64,000 nucleotides of DNA, from assembly GCF_000826145.2 (NCBI RefSeq), contig NZ_LN651337.1, forward strand, positions 437,774 through 501,773. Reading direction: 5' to 3'. This stretch comes from Sporosarcina koreensis (GTDB taxonomy: Bacteria; Bacillota; Bacilli; Bacillales_A; Planococcaceae). The notes under the pieces were generated by a model that had not been told where the DNA came from, searched no databases, and saw only the letters and a program-made list of their open reading frames with translations. The translations under genes and the position numbers were made by a program. This document shows positions 1-9,757 of the stretch, piece by piece; position 1 is the stretch's first letter; each line of letters begins with the position of its first letter.

Positions 1-17
1 TCCCTCCCTGAAACCTG

Positions 18-452
18 TCATTCTTTCGCCTCTTTCAGTGCATCATCTAGTTTTTTATAAATATCGAGCAATGCCTGTTGTTCGTCTGCCGAGATATGGG
101 AAAACAATTCACGCCGAACCTCGATGCCGTCGTTATATGCTTTTTCAACGACAGATTTGCCCTCATCGGTGATCGACAAATATTTGGTCCGTTTATCGTT
201 TTCAGCCTGGCGGCGGACGACGAGCCCTTGTTTTGTCAGTTTCGTAGACAGGTGCGTCAGAGAGGCAGGCGTGAAATTCAATTTTTTCGCGATATCGGAT
301 GGCCGGCTTTCCCCTTCATTCAGCAGTTCCTGCAGGACGAGTATATGCGAAATCCCCAGATCATTATCAGACCGCTGCTGCCACTGGACGACCATCTGAT
401 AGGTCACTTTCTCGATTGTGTGAAGTAATTCAAAAATATTCTGCTCCGTCAT
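18..452 (-). CDS. MarR-family transcriptional regulator
   Basis: A 144-residue winged-helix regulator of the usual MarR length. The wing-helix core runs at about residues 30-105, with the recognition-helix segment 'PSDIAKKLNFTPASLTHL' and the wing around 'GLVVRRQAENDKRTKYLSIT'. The start has an AATGGAGG-like ribosome site. It is divergent from the chemoreceptor gene, and a 17-bp palindrome (510-526) lies between them, so autoregulation is plausible. The ligand and target genes cannot be read from sequence. Confidence 0.9.
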   Translation of the reverse strand: MTEQNIFELLHTIEKVTYQMVVQWQQRSDNDLGISHILVLQELLNEGESRPSDIAKKLNFTPASLTHLSTKLTKQGLVVRRQAENDKRTKYLSITDEGKSVVEKAYNDGIEVRRELFSHISADEQQALLDIYKKLDDALKEAKE

Positions 453-509
453 TTGGAAACCTCCATTGTAAGCAAGGGGCTTACAGTAAATAATTTATGT
501 CGAATAAAA

Positions 510-526
510 TGATATCTACAGTATCA
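510..526. promoter_or_regulatory. Palindrome, candidate MarR operator
   Basis: TGATA-7 nt-TATCA, a perfect inverted repeat of 17 bp in the divergent region between the MarR gene and the chemoreceptor gene. Size and position fit a MarR dimer site. Assignment is inference. Confidence 0.35.
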
Positions 527-581
527 TACACTATTCGGACAAAAAGAATATAATTTGAACCCTTACTAATTTTGCAGAACA

Positions 582-589
582 GCCGATAC
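582..589 (+). promoter_or_regulatory. Candidate sigma-D -10 element for chemoreceptor
   Basis: GCCGATAC matches the sigma-D (motility) -10 consensus GCCGATAT at seven of eight positions, about 120 nt upstream of the chemoreceptor start. The matching -35 (TAAA) is poor, so this is tentative. Confidence 0.4.
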
Positions 590-715
590 TAGAAAGGCCG
601 TCTCGTGAACGTTATGTGGAAAAGGTATTAAGGTATAGTTTTATCGTCAGGCAAGCGGTATACTTACCAAGGAATAAAGTCATATATAATTTTATCGAAA
701 GAGGTATCAGGACTC

Positions 716-2452
716 ATGAAGTTGACAAGATCTTTAACATTCCAGCTGGGCAGTCTGATTATCGGCATCCTTGTCGTCATGCTTGCCATCACATCTGTCG
801 CTACATACAAAACAGCGTACGATAAATTGTTTGATGCGGCGGGAATCGAAGCATACGGCTGTGCAAATATCACGACGGGGCTTATCCTGCCAGATGATAT
901 GGAAAAAGCGCTGGGCGGGGATTCGGATGTCCAGGACGAAATCGGGAAACAGTTGAATTGGACAATTGAGCACAAGAGTATTTTTGAAACTCAGTACATA
1001 TTGACATTGGACGGAACGATCGTAGCGCTGGACGATAACCTGAAAGCGAAAGGATTCGCACCGGGTGATGACTTCCATATTGACAGGGAAGCGATTGAAA
1101 TGCTGAAAGAGATGAAACATCCAACCTACTCAAAGGCTTACAACTATGCAGACATGAAACGCCTCTCAGGATATGCACCGATCTTCAAGGATCATGACCC
1201 TTCAAAAGAAGTGATCGCAGTCAGCGTCATTGATTTTGACGCATCGATCGTTTCATCACGGACCTGGGACGTAGTGCGGAACGGTATTCTGATCAGCATC
1301 GTGCCTTTGCTGCTGGCGGCTCTGCTGACACTGTTCCTTCTCCGCAAGAAGACGAAACCGATCTCTTCGCTTATCGAGCACTCCAGACAGATAGCCGATG
1401 GGAACCTGAGCCTCAGCGATGTCCCTGTTGAAAGTCAGGATGAAGTCGGCGACTTGGCAAAGACGCTCAATACGCTTTCCGCCAACTTGCGGACCATGAT
1501 CGGCACTGTCGGATCGACAGCCTCGAAGTTGACGATGAGCACTTCCAGAACATCCGATTCGTTGAAGGAAATGGAAGGGGCTGCCCACATGGTTTCGGAA
1601 AACATCAACGAAGCGGCAAGCTCCACAGCCGACGGTGGCGCAAGTGCGGAACAGGCCGCACAGCTTATGAAGGATCTGGCAGAAGGACTGCGCCAGGCGG
1701 ACAGGCGCGCTGGAAACGCAGCGGCCATTTCCAATAACACGAAACTCCTCTCCGAGGAAGGAAGACAGCGGGCAGTACTGCTGAATGACGATATGCAGAA
1801 AATCCGGCAGTCTGCATTGAGTTCCCAGACTGCGATCGAAGGCCTGATCGGGTCTGCGAAGAAGATCCAGCTGATTACGGAATCGATTTCCGATATCGCC
1901 GCGCAGACGAACCTCCTCGCCTTGAATGCCTCCATTGAAGCGGCACGGGCGGGAGAACACGGCAAAGGGTTTGCCGTAGTCGCCGAAGAAGTGAGGCTTC
2001 TGGCCGAGCAGTCGAACGAAGACGTCCAGCAGGTCGGCGCGCTCATCCAGGGTATTTCTTCAAGTATTTCAAAAGTAGTGAGATCCTCGGAGGAAAGCGG
2101 GGAACTTATAGAAAGTGGTTCGGATACTGTCCGCAAGACCGCAGACACACTTGGCGGCATCTCCGCTGCGGTCGAAGAGACTGTGAAGGAAGTGGAGGCC
2201 ATCTCCGAAAACCTTATCAAGGAATCACGGCTCTCAGAGGAAGCCGAGCAGCATATCCGCCAGCTGGCGGACGCCATCCATTCCATCGAAGAGATGACAG
2301 CCAACATTTCAGCATCCGGAGAAGAAACGTCTGCGACCATCACGGAGGTAGCTGGCCAGTCGGACGACATGAAGCGGCTTGCGGAAGAGCTTGAAGCAAG
2401 CATCCGCAAATTCCGTTTGGCAGAAGACGGAGACAGCGGGACTGTCAGCTGA
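716..2452 (+). CDS. Methyl-accepting chemotaxis protein
   Basis: A 578-residue transmembrane chemoreceptor. TM1 is at about residues 9-30, followed by an extracytoplasmic sensor region of about 155 residues, TM2 at about 187-207 and HAMP to about 260. The cytoplasmic signalling coiled coil carries the invariant hairpin tip '[20 protein letters not shown]'. It would sense a ligand outside the cell and control CheA through CheW. The sensor domain gives no clear ligand. The start follows a GAAAGAGG ribosome site. It is monocistronic, with no other chemotaxis gene nearby, which is usual for Bacillales receptors. Confidence 0.95.
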   Translation: MKLTRSLTFQLGSLIIGILVVMLAITSVATYKTAYDKLFDAAGIEAYGCANITTGLILPDDMEKALGGDSDVQDEIGKQLNWTIEHKSIFETQYILTLDGTIVALDDNLKAKGFAPGDDFHIDREAIEMLKEMKHPTYSKAYNYADMKRLSGYAPIFKDHDPSKEVIAVSVIDFDASIVSSRTWDVVRNGILISIVPLLLAALLTLFLLRKKTKPISSLIEHSRQIADGNLSLSDVPVESQDEVGDLAKTLNTLSANLRTMIGTVGSTASKLTMSTSRTSDSLKEMEGAAHMVSENINEAASSTADGGASAEQAAQLMKDLAEGLRQADRRAGNAAAISNNTKLLSEEGRQRAVLLNDDMQKIRQSALSSQTAIEGLIGSAKKIQLITESISDIAAQTNLLALNASIEAARAGEHGKGFAVVAEEVRLLAEQSNEDVQQVGALIQGISSSISKVVRSSEESGELIESGSDTVRKTADTLGGISAAVEETVKEVEAISENLIKESRLSEEAEQHIRQLADAIHSIEEMTANISASGEETSATITEVAGQSDDMKRLAEELEASIRKFRLAEDGDSGTVS

Positions 2453-2525
2453 CCCGCATTTTCTGAAAGCCCGTTTTCTCAGTAGATTGTAAAATCAGAA
2501 CAGAGCTGTTTTGCGCGATATATGA

Positions 2526-2531
2526 TATAAT
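2526..2531 (+). promoter_or_regulatory. Extended -10 promoter of proline dehydrogenase gene
   Basis: TGATATAAT at 2523-2531 is an extended -10 (TGnTATAAT), 39 nt before the start codon and followed by a GAGGAG ribosome site at 2556-2561. The -35 region is weak, which fits an extended -10 promoter. Confidence 0.55.
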
Positions 2532-2569
2532 GAAGTAGTGAAAAATTTTAGTTCTGAGGAGTTATCGAC

Positions 2570-3541
2570 ATGCTAAAAGACTTTTTTATCGGCCTTTCTC
2601 AAAACCAGATGCTGAACAGCGCAGCAAAAAAATACGGCCTGAAACTGGGTGCCCAAAACGTCGTAGCCGGAACCAACATCCCTGAAACGATCGAGAGCAT
2701 CCGTGAACTGAATGCCCACGGTATTTCATGCACCGTCGACAATCTAGGCGAGTTCGTGCATAACCGCGAGGAAGCGACAGACGCGAAAGAACAGATCCTG
2801 AGTGTCATCGAAGCCATCCATGAGAACGGGGTGGATGCACACATCTCACTCAAGCCTTCTCAGCTCGGGCTGGATATCGATAAGGACTTCTGTGAGGACA
2901 ACTTGCGTGAAATCGTCAAAAAAGCGAACGAGTATGATATCTTCGTCAACTTCGATATGGAAGACTATGGCCGTCTGAAGCCGTCATTCGACCTTCTCGA
3001 TGACCTGTCGAAAGAGTACAAGAACATCGGCACAGTCATCCAGGCGTACTTCTTCGAAGCGGAAGACTACATGAAAGAGCATAAGGATTTCCGTCTGCGG
3101 ATCGTCAAAGGCGCATATAAGGAATCACCTGCCGTCGCGTACCAGGACAAAGCGGATATCGATGAAAACTTCGTCCGATTGATCGAATGGCACCTGCTGA
3201 ACGGCAAGTTCACATCGATCGCAACACACGACCATCATGTCATCAACCACGTCAAGCAGTTCGTGAAGGAGAACAATATCCCGAACGAGAAATTCGAATT
3301 CCAGATGCTGTACGGCTTCCGTAAGGATATGCAGCTGGAGCTTGCGAAGGAAGGGTACAACTTCACGACATATGTACCGTTCGGCCAGGACTGGTACGGA
3401 TACTTCATGCGCCGTCTGGCAGAGCGCCCGCAAAACATGAACCTGATCGTCAAGCAGGTCTTCAACAAGAAGACGAATACGATGATCGGTCTGGCGGCCG
3501 GCGCATTCGCACTCGGACGTCTTACGAAAAAAGGCAAATAA
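2570..3541 (+). CDS. Proline dehydrogenase
   Basis: A 323-residue monofunctional FAD-dependent proline dehydrogenase (PutB/FadM type), which oxidises proline to pyrroline-5-carboxylate and passes electrons to the respiratory chain. The TIM barrel shows the family strand-end motifs 'HISLKPSQLGLDID', 'VNFDMEDY', 'RIVKGAYKE', 'ATHDHHVI', 'FQMLYGFRKDMQ' and the substrate-binding C-terminal 'YFMRRLAERPQN'. Length is typical. The partner P5C dehydrogenase is not in this window. The gene stands alone between its own promoter and a strong terminator. Confidence 0.95.
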   Translation: MLKDFFIGLSQNQMLNSAAKKYGLKLGAQNVVAGTNIPETIESIRELNAHGISCTVDNLGEFVHNREEATDAKEQILSVIEAIHENGVDAHISLKPSQLGLDIDKDFCEDNLREIVKKANEYDIFVNFDMEDYGRLKPSFDLLDDLSKEYKNIGTVIQAYFFEAEDYMKEHKDFRLRIVKGAYKESPAVAYQDKADIDENFVRLIEWHLLNGKFTSIATHDHHVINHVKQFVKENNIPNEKFEFQMLYGFRKDMQLELAKEGYNFTTYVPFGQDWYGYFMRRLAERPQNMNLIVKQVFNKKTNTMIGLAAGAFALGRLTKKGK

Positions 3542-3561
3542 GAAAAGTTGAATAACAAAAG

Positions 3562-3610
3562 AAGCTGTTCTGACTGTCAGAGGAAACTGACCGCAGAACA
3601 GCTTTTTTCA
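3562..3610. terminator. Bidirectional terminator
   Basis: A perfect 11-bp stem AAGCTGTTCTG/CAGAACAGCTT (3562-3572 with 3594-3604) followed by a T run, between the convergent proline dehydrogenase and DUF1646 genes. Confidence 0.9.
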
Positions 3611-4636
3611 TCGGACAGCGACCAAGAAATAGAGAAGCATGCCGAGCAGACCGAAGGGAAGACCGAACCGTGCCCATTCCTTACTCGTGATCGACAGTTT
3701 CCCGGCCGCGATGATATTCGGGATATTCCCCGGTATCAGCATCCCGCCGCTGATGATGAGCCCCATCAGGATAGCGCGGACCACGCTTGCATCCATTGAA
3801 GAACTCAGTTCGATCGAAGCGAGCGTCGCGTTATCGAGCACCGCGGAAATCGTGTTGGCCCAATAGAGGAACGCCGGGCTCCTGCCGTCAAGCAGCTGCC
3901 CGAGAAGCGGTGCGAAACCCGCGCCGAGGAAGCCGAGCGCCACGATGAATACATAAACATTGAAACCGCGGAAAAAGATCGCATGCCATGATTCCTTCTC
4001 AGTAGATTGTCCGCATGCCTTACGGACAGGCGGCTCGACAGCTGCGGCAGCAACGGCTGCGATAATAAGGAGCGAAATCAGGACATCCTTGCCGAGAAGT
4101 CCTGACAGGTAAAAGAAACTCTCCCCGAGGCGGCTCGTGGCGATCGTCGACAGCGGTTCGCCGAGCGGTGTCAGAACAGCACCCAGACCGATCGAGTAGC
4201 ACGACAGGATAACGAGACGGACCTGCGAGCGGCGGCCGTAGCCGAGAATGCCGACTATCGCGACGAGGAGGACGGCTGCGATGATTGCGGTGATGACGCT
4301 TGCGGCCAATCCGAGACCGAAGACGATCATCGCGGTGAAGAGCCTGGAGGGTATGACCCGCTCAGCCAGAAGAATAGCCCGGCCGAAGGGCGTACTGCCG
4401 AGCCGGAACAATACTCCCGCTGCAAGCACTGCCAGAGTGATCGCTATCGGCTCTTCCAGCGAGGTCTTCAGCAATTCCGCACTCCACACACCTGACACGA
4501 GAACCGCAGCCAGGCCGAGCCAGAAGAGATAGAACTCCAAATACCGTTCCGCGAAGGGAAACACGAATGGCCCCGCGAGAACGAAGATCAGCAGCAATAT
4601 CAGTATCCACACCACCCGCACACCTCCGCTCAGCAA
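3608..4636 (-). CDS. DUF1646-family membrane transporter
   Basis: A 342-residue polytopic membrane protein with about ten hydrophobic segments. It resembles DUF1646 permeases of the ion-transporter superfamily; the repeated half-motifs 'GLGAVLTPLGEPLSTIA' and 'MLIPGNIPNIIAAGKL' look like the re-entrant loops of such carriers. DUF1646 genes have been linked to sodium handling, so a Na+-coupled or cation transport role is likely but not shown here. It lies downstream of, and in the same direction as, the POT transporter, with a terminator between them. Confidence 0.8.
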   Translation of the reverse strand: MLSGGVRVVWILILLLIFVLAGPFVFPFAERYLEFYLFWLGLAAVLVSGVWSAELLKTSLEEPIAITLAVLAAGVLFRLGSTPFGRAILLAERVIPSRLFTAMIVFGLGLAASVITAIIAAVLLVAIVGILGYGRRSQVRLVILSCYSIGLGAVLTPLGEPLSTIATSRLGESFFYLSGLLGKDVLISLLIIAAVAAAAVEPPVRKACGQSTEKESWHAIFFRGFNVYVFIVALGFLGAGFAPLLGQLLDGRSPAFLYWANTISAVLDNATLASIELSSSMDASVVRAILMGLIISGGMLIPGNIPNIIAAGKLSITSKEWARFGLPFGLLGMLLYFLVAVR

Positions 4637-4686
4637 TTATCCGGATAATTATCGTATGCAGCGCGGGTCGCGTTCATCCCCGAACA

Positions 4687-4718
4687 AAAAAACGGCTCCC
4701 TGTCCGGGAACCGTTTTT
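4687..4718 (-). terminator. Terminator of POT transporter gene
   Basis: AAAACGG/CCGTTTT stem with a TCCC/GGGA extension and one internal mismatch; read on the minus strand it is followed by a long T run. Confidence 0.8.
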
Positions 4719-4725
4719 GTTGTGA

Positions 4726-6219
4726 TTAATGGACACCTTTCATATAACGCGAAATGATCGGCGATACGAAGAATACGATGATCGAGAGGACGATGGCGAC
4801 ACCGCCGATGATCCCGAAGTACAACGTCTCGGTATCTGCTGAATACAATTTCACGAGCTGTGCGTTCAGTGCCTGTGCTGCTGCGTTCGACAGGAACCAG
4901 AGGCTCATCGTCTGTGCAGTGAATGCGGAAGGCGCAAGCTTCGTCGTAGCTGAAAGGCCGACCGGCGAAATGCACAATTCACCGAGTACAAGCGTAAAGA
5001 TGCTCAAAGCAAGCCAGATCGGGCTTACCAATGCATCCGTGCCGCCCATGACGCCAGGAAGCAGGATGACGATGAACGAAATACCTGCAAACAGCAGTCC
5101 GAGTGAGAACTTATGCGGGATCGACGGCTGCCGATCGCCGAGTTTCACCCAGAGCCATGCAAATACAGGTGCGAAGATGATGATGAACAGCGGGTTCAGT
5201 GACTGGAACCAGGCAGGTGACAGATGGATTCCGAGGAAGTCCAGATTGGTCCGCGTATCCGCATACAATGCAAGGATCGTGGAGCCCTGCTCGGCGATCG
5301 ACCAGAACATGACCGCAGTCAAGAACAGCGGAATGTACGCGAGCACACGAGACTTCTCATCAGCATTCGTTTTGGGGCTGCGGTACATGACGAAGAAGTA
5401 AGCCGCCGGGATGAGGAATCCGAGAATCCCTACGAATGCGATGAACGAATCCAGCGTAAGGTAGCCGGTCGGGATGGCGACAGCGACGATAATCGCCAAC
5501 ACAATCACCGCAATTCCGACAATTATAGACGTTTTCTTCTTCTCTGCAGGCGTCAGCGGGTTTGCAACATAAGTTCCGGCAAGTCCGAGGTTCTTTTTCT
5601 TCGTCATGACAAACATGACAAGTCCGAAGAACATACCGACTGCAGCAAGTCCGAAACCGAGATGGAAGTTATACTCCGTACCGAGTGTTCCGGCAGTCAG
5701 CGGGGCGATGAAGCTCCCGAGGTTGATCCCCATGTAGAAGATACTGAAGCCGGCATCCTGGCGGTTATCACCGACCGGATAGATATCGCCGACCATACTG
5801 GACACATTCGGCTTCAGCAGTCCTGTACCGATGACGATGAGCGCCATGGAGAAGAACAGCATACCGAGATTGCCCGGGAAGGACAACACAATGTGGCCGA
5901 GCATTATGAAAATTCCGCCTATGAAGACAGAACGCGACGTTCCGAGCACGCGGTCCGCGAGCCAGCCGCCGATGATCCCCGACATGTAGACGAGTGAGCC
6001 ATACAGCGAAACGATGGCGAGTGCGGTTCCCTTGTCGAGGCCGAGACCGCCTTCCGAGACTTCGTAGTACATATAGAAAACAAGGATCGCACGCATTCCA
6101 TAGTAAGAAAAGCGCTCCCAAAACTCCGTGAAGAATAACGAGAACAATCCTTTAGGATGACCGAAAAAGCCTTTTTGCGGGACGCTTTCAACAATCTCCT
6201 CTTTAGACAGCTGTGACAT
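4726..6219 (-). CDS. dtpT: POT-family proton-dependent di/tripeptide transporter
   Basis: A 497-residue MFS protein of the POT/PTR family importing di- and tripeptides with protons. The family E-x-x-E-R signature is present near the N-terminus ('FFTEFWERFSYYGMRAIL'), along with a PTR2-type motif ('FSIFYMGINLGSFIAPL') and 'AEQGSTILALYADTRTNLD' in the second half. About 14 TM segments are visible, as in bacterial DtpT. The start is preceded by AAAGGAGGA. The 298-bp upstream region (6220-6517) has an imperfect palindrome around CCATGG near 6264 that could be an operator; otherwise I see nothing firm there. Confidence 0.93.
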   Translation of the reverse strand: MSQLSKEEIVESVPQKGFFGHPKGLFSLFFTEFWERFSYYGMRAILVFYMYYEVSEGGLGLDKGTALAIVSLYGSLVYMSGIIGGWLADRVLGTSRSVFIGGIFIMLGHIVLSFPGNLGMLFFSMALIVIGTGLLKPNVSSMVGDIYPVGDNRQDAGFSIFYMGINLGSFIAPLTAGTLGTEYNFHLGFGLAAVGMFFGLVMFVMTKKKNLGLAGTYVANPLTPAEKKKTSIIVGIAVIVLAIIVAVAIPTGYLTLDSFIAFVGILGFLIPAAYFFVMYRSPKTNADEKSRVLAYIPLFLTAVMFWSIAEQGSTILALYADTRTNLDFLGIHLSPAWFQSLNPLFIIIFAPVFAWLWVKLGDRQPSIPHKFSLGLLFAGISFIVILLPGVMGGTDALVSPIWLALSIFTLVLGELCISPVGLSATTKLAPSAFTAQTMSLWFLSNAAAQALNAQLVKLYSADTETLYFGIIGGVAIVLSIIVFFVSPIISRYMKGVH

Positions 6220-6517
6220 TCTAAATCCTCCTTTTGACTATGAAGAATATAGTACCACTATCCATGGTAGTCTGAAAATAATTTATTCGAAAATCCATTA
6301 AGTCTTATAATGCTGATTTCATTGAGTTTTAAGTCTATTTGGAAAGAATGAATACATAGATATAGTTATCCTCCTATAACTTTTTAAGACTTCTGATTGA
6401 AAAATCCCTAATTCCCTCCCTCTCTGCTCATCCAGCTTCCAATACCCTCTATTCCTACAAATCATGCCGCAAATGAGGTATTATACAAGTAGCAGGTTAC
6501 AGAATGGAAGTGGACGC
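6220..6517. other. Intergenic region between divergent dtpT and ABC-F genes
   Basis: AT-rich spacer of 298 bp. It holds an imperfect palindrome centred on CCATGG (about 6257-6271) close to the dtpT start and several TATAAT-like words without a convincing -35. No gene, RNA or repeat could be supported. Confidence 0.5.
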
Positions 6518-8410
6518 ATGAATCATCTGATCATAGAAAAACTTACAAAAACGGTAGGGGACAAGACGCTGTTCCGGGACGTGCAGTTTACAATCGGTTC
6601 CGGTGAGAAGGCCGGACTGGTCGGCATAAATGGGACAGGGAAGTCGACGCTGCTTTCCATCATCGCAGGCACTGAAGATGCAGATACCGCGACGTTCGAC
6701 CATCCGAACCAGTACCGGATCGCCTATCTGCCGCAAGAACCTGAAAGCGATCCCGGCCTGACGGTCATGGAGGCGGTCTTCCAGAGCACAGCACCGGTCA
6801 TCCAGCTCAACTTGAATTACGAACACGCACTGCGTTCGCTGACAGACCAGCCTGAATCACAGGAACTGCAGGACAGGTTTGCAGCGCTGCAGCTTGAGAT
6901 GGACCACCAGAATGCATGGGATGTCAATACACAGGCGAGGACCATACTGACCAAACTCGGAATCGATACATTCGATAAGCGGATGGGGGAATTGTCCGGC
7001 GGCCAGCAGAAACGCGTCATGCTCGCGAAGACGCTGATCGAGCCTGCCGACCTGCTGCTGCTCGACGAACCGACGAACCACCTGGATGTTTCGTCGATCA
7101 CATGGCTGCAGGATTACCTCACCACCGTATCGGGAGCGGTCCTGTTCGTCACCCATGACCGGTATTTCCTTGACGCTGTCGCCACGTCAATCTACGAACT
7201 CGCGGACAAGACACTCTATACGCATAGAGGGAATTACGGCGACTTCATCGAAGCGAAAGCTTTGCGGGAAGAGATGAGTGCAGCAACGGAAGACAAGCTG
7301 AAGAACCGATACCGATCCGAACTGAAATGGATACGGAGAGGTGCCAAAGCACGTTCGACGAAACAGAAAGCACGTATCGGACGCTTCGAGGAACTCGAAC
7401 AGCAGGTGAAGGGCGGAACGCAGAAGGATGAACTGGATGTTGCGCTGAAGACATCCCGGCTCGGCAAGAAAGTGCTCGAAGCGGACAGCATCTCCAAATC
7501 GTTCAGCGGACGGCCTGTCATACAGGATTTCTCTGCATTGCTGCAGTCCGGCGACCGGATTGCGATCGTCGGACCGAACGGCGCCGGGAAAACGACACTG
7601 CTCAATCTGTTCGCCGGCGTACTCCAGCCGGATGAGGGAGAGATCGACAGAGGGTCGACTGTCCGGATCGCATTCTTCCGGCAGCACCTGCCTGAGATGA
7701 AGCCGGATCAGCGGATCATCGAATACGTCCGCGAGACATCGAATGACATCGAAGACAGTGAAGGCAACCGCATCTCGGCTTCACAGATGCTGGAACGTTT
7801 TCTGTTCCCCGCCTCTGTACACGGAACGCCGATCGGCAAATTGTCCGGCGGCGAACGCAAACGGCTCTATTTGCTGAAACTGCTCATGGAGCAGCCGAAC
7901 GTCCTGCTGCTGGATGAGCCGACGAATGATCTGGATCTCGAAACCTTATCCGTCCTTGAATCATTCATCGATACGTTTCCGGGTGTCGTCATGACGATTT
8001 CCCATGACCGGTTCTTCCTGGACCGGACGTCTTCCAGGCTGTGGGTGCTCGACGGCAGCGGTGGTATCGAAACGGTCCTCATGACCTATACGGATTATCT
8101 CCAGTCCGTAAAGACGCATGAATCTGCAAAAGCACAGACAGTACAGCCTGCTGCCGAACCGCAGGCGCCGCGTCAGGAAAGTGTCCCGAAAAAGAAGCCG
8201 ACCTACAAAGAAAAGCGCGAGTGGGAAACGATCGAAGCTGATATCGACGAAACGGAACAGCTGATTGCCTCGCTGGAAGCCGAAATGGTGACATGCGGTG
8301 CCGACTATGAAAAACTATCTTCCATTACGGAGAAATTGAATACAGCGAATGACCGTTATGAAACTCTGATTGAACGGTGGAGTGAACTGGAAGAAATCAT
8401 GAAGAATTAA
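6518..8410 (+). CDS. ABC-F family ATPase, YfmR/Uup type
   Basis: A 630-residue soluble protein with two ABC ATPase domains: Walker A 'GINGTGKST' and 'GPNGAGKTT', signatures 'LSGGQQKR' and 'LSGGERKR', and Walker B followed by 'DEPTNHLD' and 'DEPTNDLD'. The C-terminal 100 residues form a charged coiled coil, as in Uup and B. subtilis YfmR. Such ABC-F proteins bind the ribosomal E site; YfmR acts alongside EF-P on stalled translation. The ATG at 6518, preceded by GGAAGTGG, gives the family N-terminus; an in-frame ATG 54 nt upstream adds unrelated residues. It probably forms an operon with the next gene, 16 nt downstream. Confidence 0.92.
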   Translation: MNHLIIEKLTKTVGDKTLFRDVQFTIGSGEKAGLVGINGTGKSTLLSIIAGTEDADTATFDHPNQYRIAYLPQEPESDPGLTVMEAVFQSTAPVIQLNLNYEHALRSLTDQPESQELQDRFAALQLEMDHQNAWDVNTQARTILTKLGIDTFDKRMGELSGGQQKRVMLAKTLIEPADLLLLDEPTNHLDVSSITWLQDYLTTVSGAVLFVTHDRYFLDAVATSIYELADKTLYTHRGNYGDFIEAKALREEMSAATEDKLKNRYRSELKWIRRGAKARSTKQKARIGRFEELEQQVKGGTQKDELDVALKTSRLGKKVLEADSISKSFSGRPVIQDFSALLQSGDRIAIVGPNGAGKTTLLNLFAGVLQPDEGEIDRGSTVRIAFFRQHLPEMKPDQRIIEYVRETSNDIEDSEGNRISASQMLERFLFPASVHGTPIGKLSGGERKRLYLLKLLMEQPNVLLLDEPTNDLDLETLSVLESFIDTFPGVVMTISHDRFFLDRTSSRLWVLDGSGGIETVLMTYTDYLQSVKTHESAKAQTVQPAAEPQAPRQESVPKKKPTYKEKREWETIEADIDETEQLIASLEAEMVTCGADYEKLSSITEKLNTANDRYETLIERWSELEEIMKN

Positions 8411-8426
8411 AAGGAGGTACGGACGG

Positions 8427-9554
8427 ATGAATATCCTGTCAATCGAACCGACACCGAGCCCGAATTCCATGAAACTTGTGCTCGACACGGAATTACCGGG
8501 GCTCGAAAGCCACAACTATAAAAAGGAGGATGCCGGATCAGCCCCTGAACCGGTGAACCGGCTGCTCGCTATCAACGGCGTGAAAGGCATCTATCATGTC
8601 ATGGACTTCATGGCGCTGGAACGGGCGGGGAATGTCCCGTGGGAAACGATCCTGGCTGACGTGCGGAATGTGTTTGCGGATGAGGAATCCGGTGAACCGG
8701 AAGCAACTGAAGAGGCTGCGGAGCACTATGGTGAAGTGTATGTACATGTCCAGACGTATAAGGAAATCCCGCTTCAGGTGAAAGTGTTCGACAGTGAAAA
8801 CGAAGAACGGTTCGCTCTCGGCAGCCGCTTCACTGAAGCGATGGAGAAAGTCCACAGCGCGGAAGTCGAAAATTACATCCTGCTCCGCAAATGGGCCGAT
8901 TACGGAATACGATATGGCAGCAAGGAGGAGATCGGCGAAACCGTCGTCAAGGAAATCGAGGCCGCTTATCCGCAGGAACGCCTGGACTCGATTGTCCGCA
9001 GCACACTGGAAGGCGGCGAAACTGTGTCTTCCAAACGACAGCCGGTCACACTCGAACAGTTCGGAACGGACGAATGGGAAACGCGGTTCCGTCTGCTCGA
9101 TCAGATGGCGGATCCGTCGACCGCTGATCTGCCGCTGCTCAGCCGTGCGCTGGAAGACGAAAAGATGTCGATCCGCCGGCTGGCGGCCGTTTATCTCGGC
9201 ATGATCGAGTCTCCGGACGTCGTTCCGTACATCGAAAAAGCGCTGCACGACAAAAGCTGGGCCGTCAGAAGGACAGCGGGCGACTGCATGAGCGATCTCG
9301 GATTCACGGAATTCGAAGACGCTGCGATCGACCTGCTGCAGGACAGAAACAAACTTGTCCGCTGGCGTGCGGCCATGTTCCTGTACGAAACAGGCACCGA
9401 AAAGGCCCTTCCTGCCCTGCATGCAGCAGAGGACGATCCGGAATTCGAAGTGAAGCTGCAGGTCCGTATGGCTATCGAGCGGATTGAAGAAGGGGAAGAT
9501 GCCAAAGGATCGATCTGGAAGCAGATGACGGAGGTCCGCGGAAGCTCCAACTGA
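8427..9554 (+). CDS. Conserved virulence factor C family protein (YpgR)
   Basis: A 375-residue protein with an N-terminal Nfu_N-like domain ('IEPTPSPNSMKLVLD', residues 6-20) and a C-terminal array of HEAT-like repeats from about residue 205 (repeated 'D..VRR.A...LG' units). This is the layout of S. aureus CvfC and B. subtilis YpgR. The Nfu_N domain suggests a link to Fe-S cluster carriers and the HEAT repeats suggest a binding scaffold, but the molecular role is unknown. An AAGGAGG site precedes the start, 16 nt after the ABC-F gene. Confidence 0.88.
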   Translation: MNILSIEPTPSPNSMKLVLDTELPGLESHNYKKEDAGSAPEPVNRLLAINGVKGIYHVMDFMALERAGNVPWETILADVRNVFADEESGEPEATEEAAEHYGEVYVHVQTYKEIPLQVKVFDSENEERFALGSRFTEAMEKVHSAEVENYILLRKWADYGIRYGSKEEIGETVVKEIEAAYPQERLDSIVRSTLEGGETVSSKRQPVTLEQFGTDEWETRFRLLDQMADPSTADLPLLSRALEDEKMSIRRLAAVYLGMIESPDVVPYIEKALHDKSWAVRRTAGDCMSDLGFTEFEDAAIDLLQDRNKLVRWRAAMFLYETGTEKALPALHAAEDDPEFEVKLQVRMAIERIEEGEDAKGSIWKQMTEVRGSSN

Positions 9555-9617
9555 ATCTGTTTGCTAAGGAATCCTGCTTTGCTTTTTGAGTCCGATTGAA
9601 AGTGATCCGGCAAGCGG

Positions 9618-9709
9618 AGTTCCTGTCTTCGGACTATCAACGACTATCCTGCTGACTAGACAGAGTGTCTGGAGGTCCCGGATGCCGACCGACACGCCAG
9701 ACAGGAACT
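9618..9709. repeat. Long-range inverted repeat in intergenic region
   Basis: AGTTCCTGTCT (9618-9628) is exactly complementary to AGACAGGAACT (9699-9709), enclosing about 70 nt that contain an alternative GTCTGG/CCAGAC stem (9667-9672 with 9697-9702). It lies between the ypgR stop and a bidirectional terminator, so it would be in a 3' untranslated region or a small RNA. Function unknown. Confidence 0.4.
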
Positions 9710-9718
9710 GACACGGAA

Positions 9719-9757
9719 AAACAGCCCTCTCCCGTATTGGAGAAGGGCTGTTTTTTC
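9719..9757. terminator. Bidirectional terminator
   Basis: AACAGCCCT-CTCC paired with GGAGA-AGGGCTGTT with an A run on the left and a T run on the right, between the convergent ypgR and the next minus-strand gene. Confidence 0.85.

Noticed and set aside
1435..2409. Long open frame antisense to the chemoreceptor gene.
   Set aside because: Serine/alanine-rich translation typical of antisense frames in high-GC genes, no ribosome site, and the sense gene is certain.
6340..6410. 12-codon leader peptide upstream of dtpT on the minus strand (AGGAGG then ATG).
   Set aside because: Spacing to the ATG is too long (about 12 nt) and no attenuator hairpin follows.
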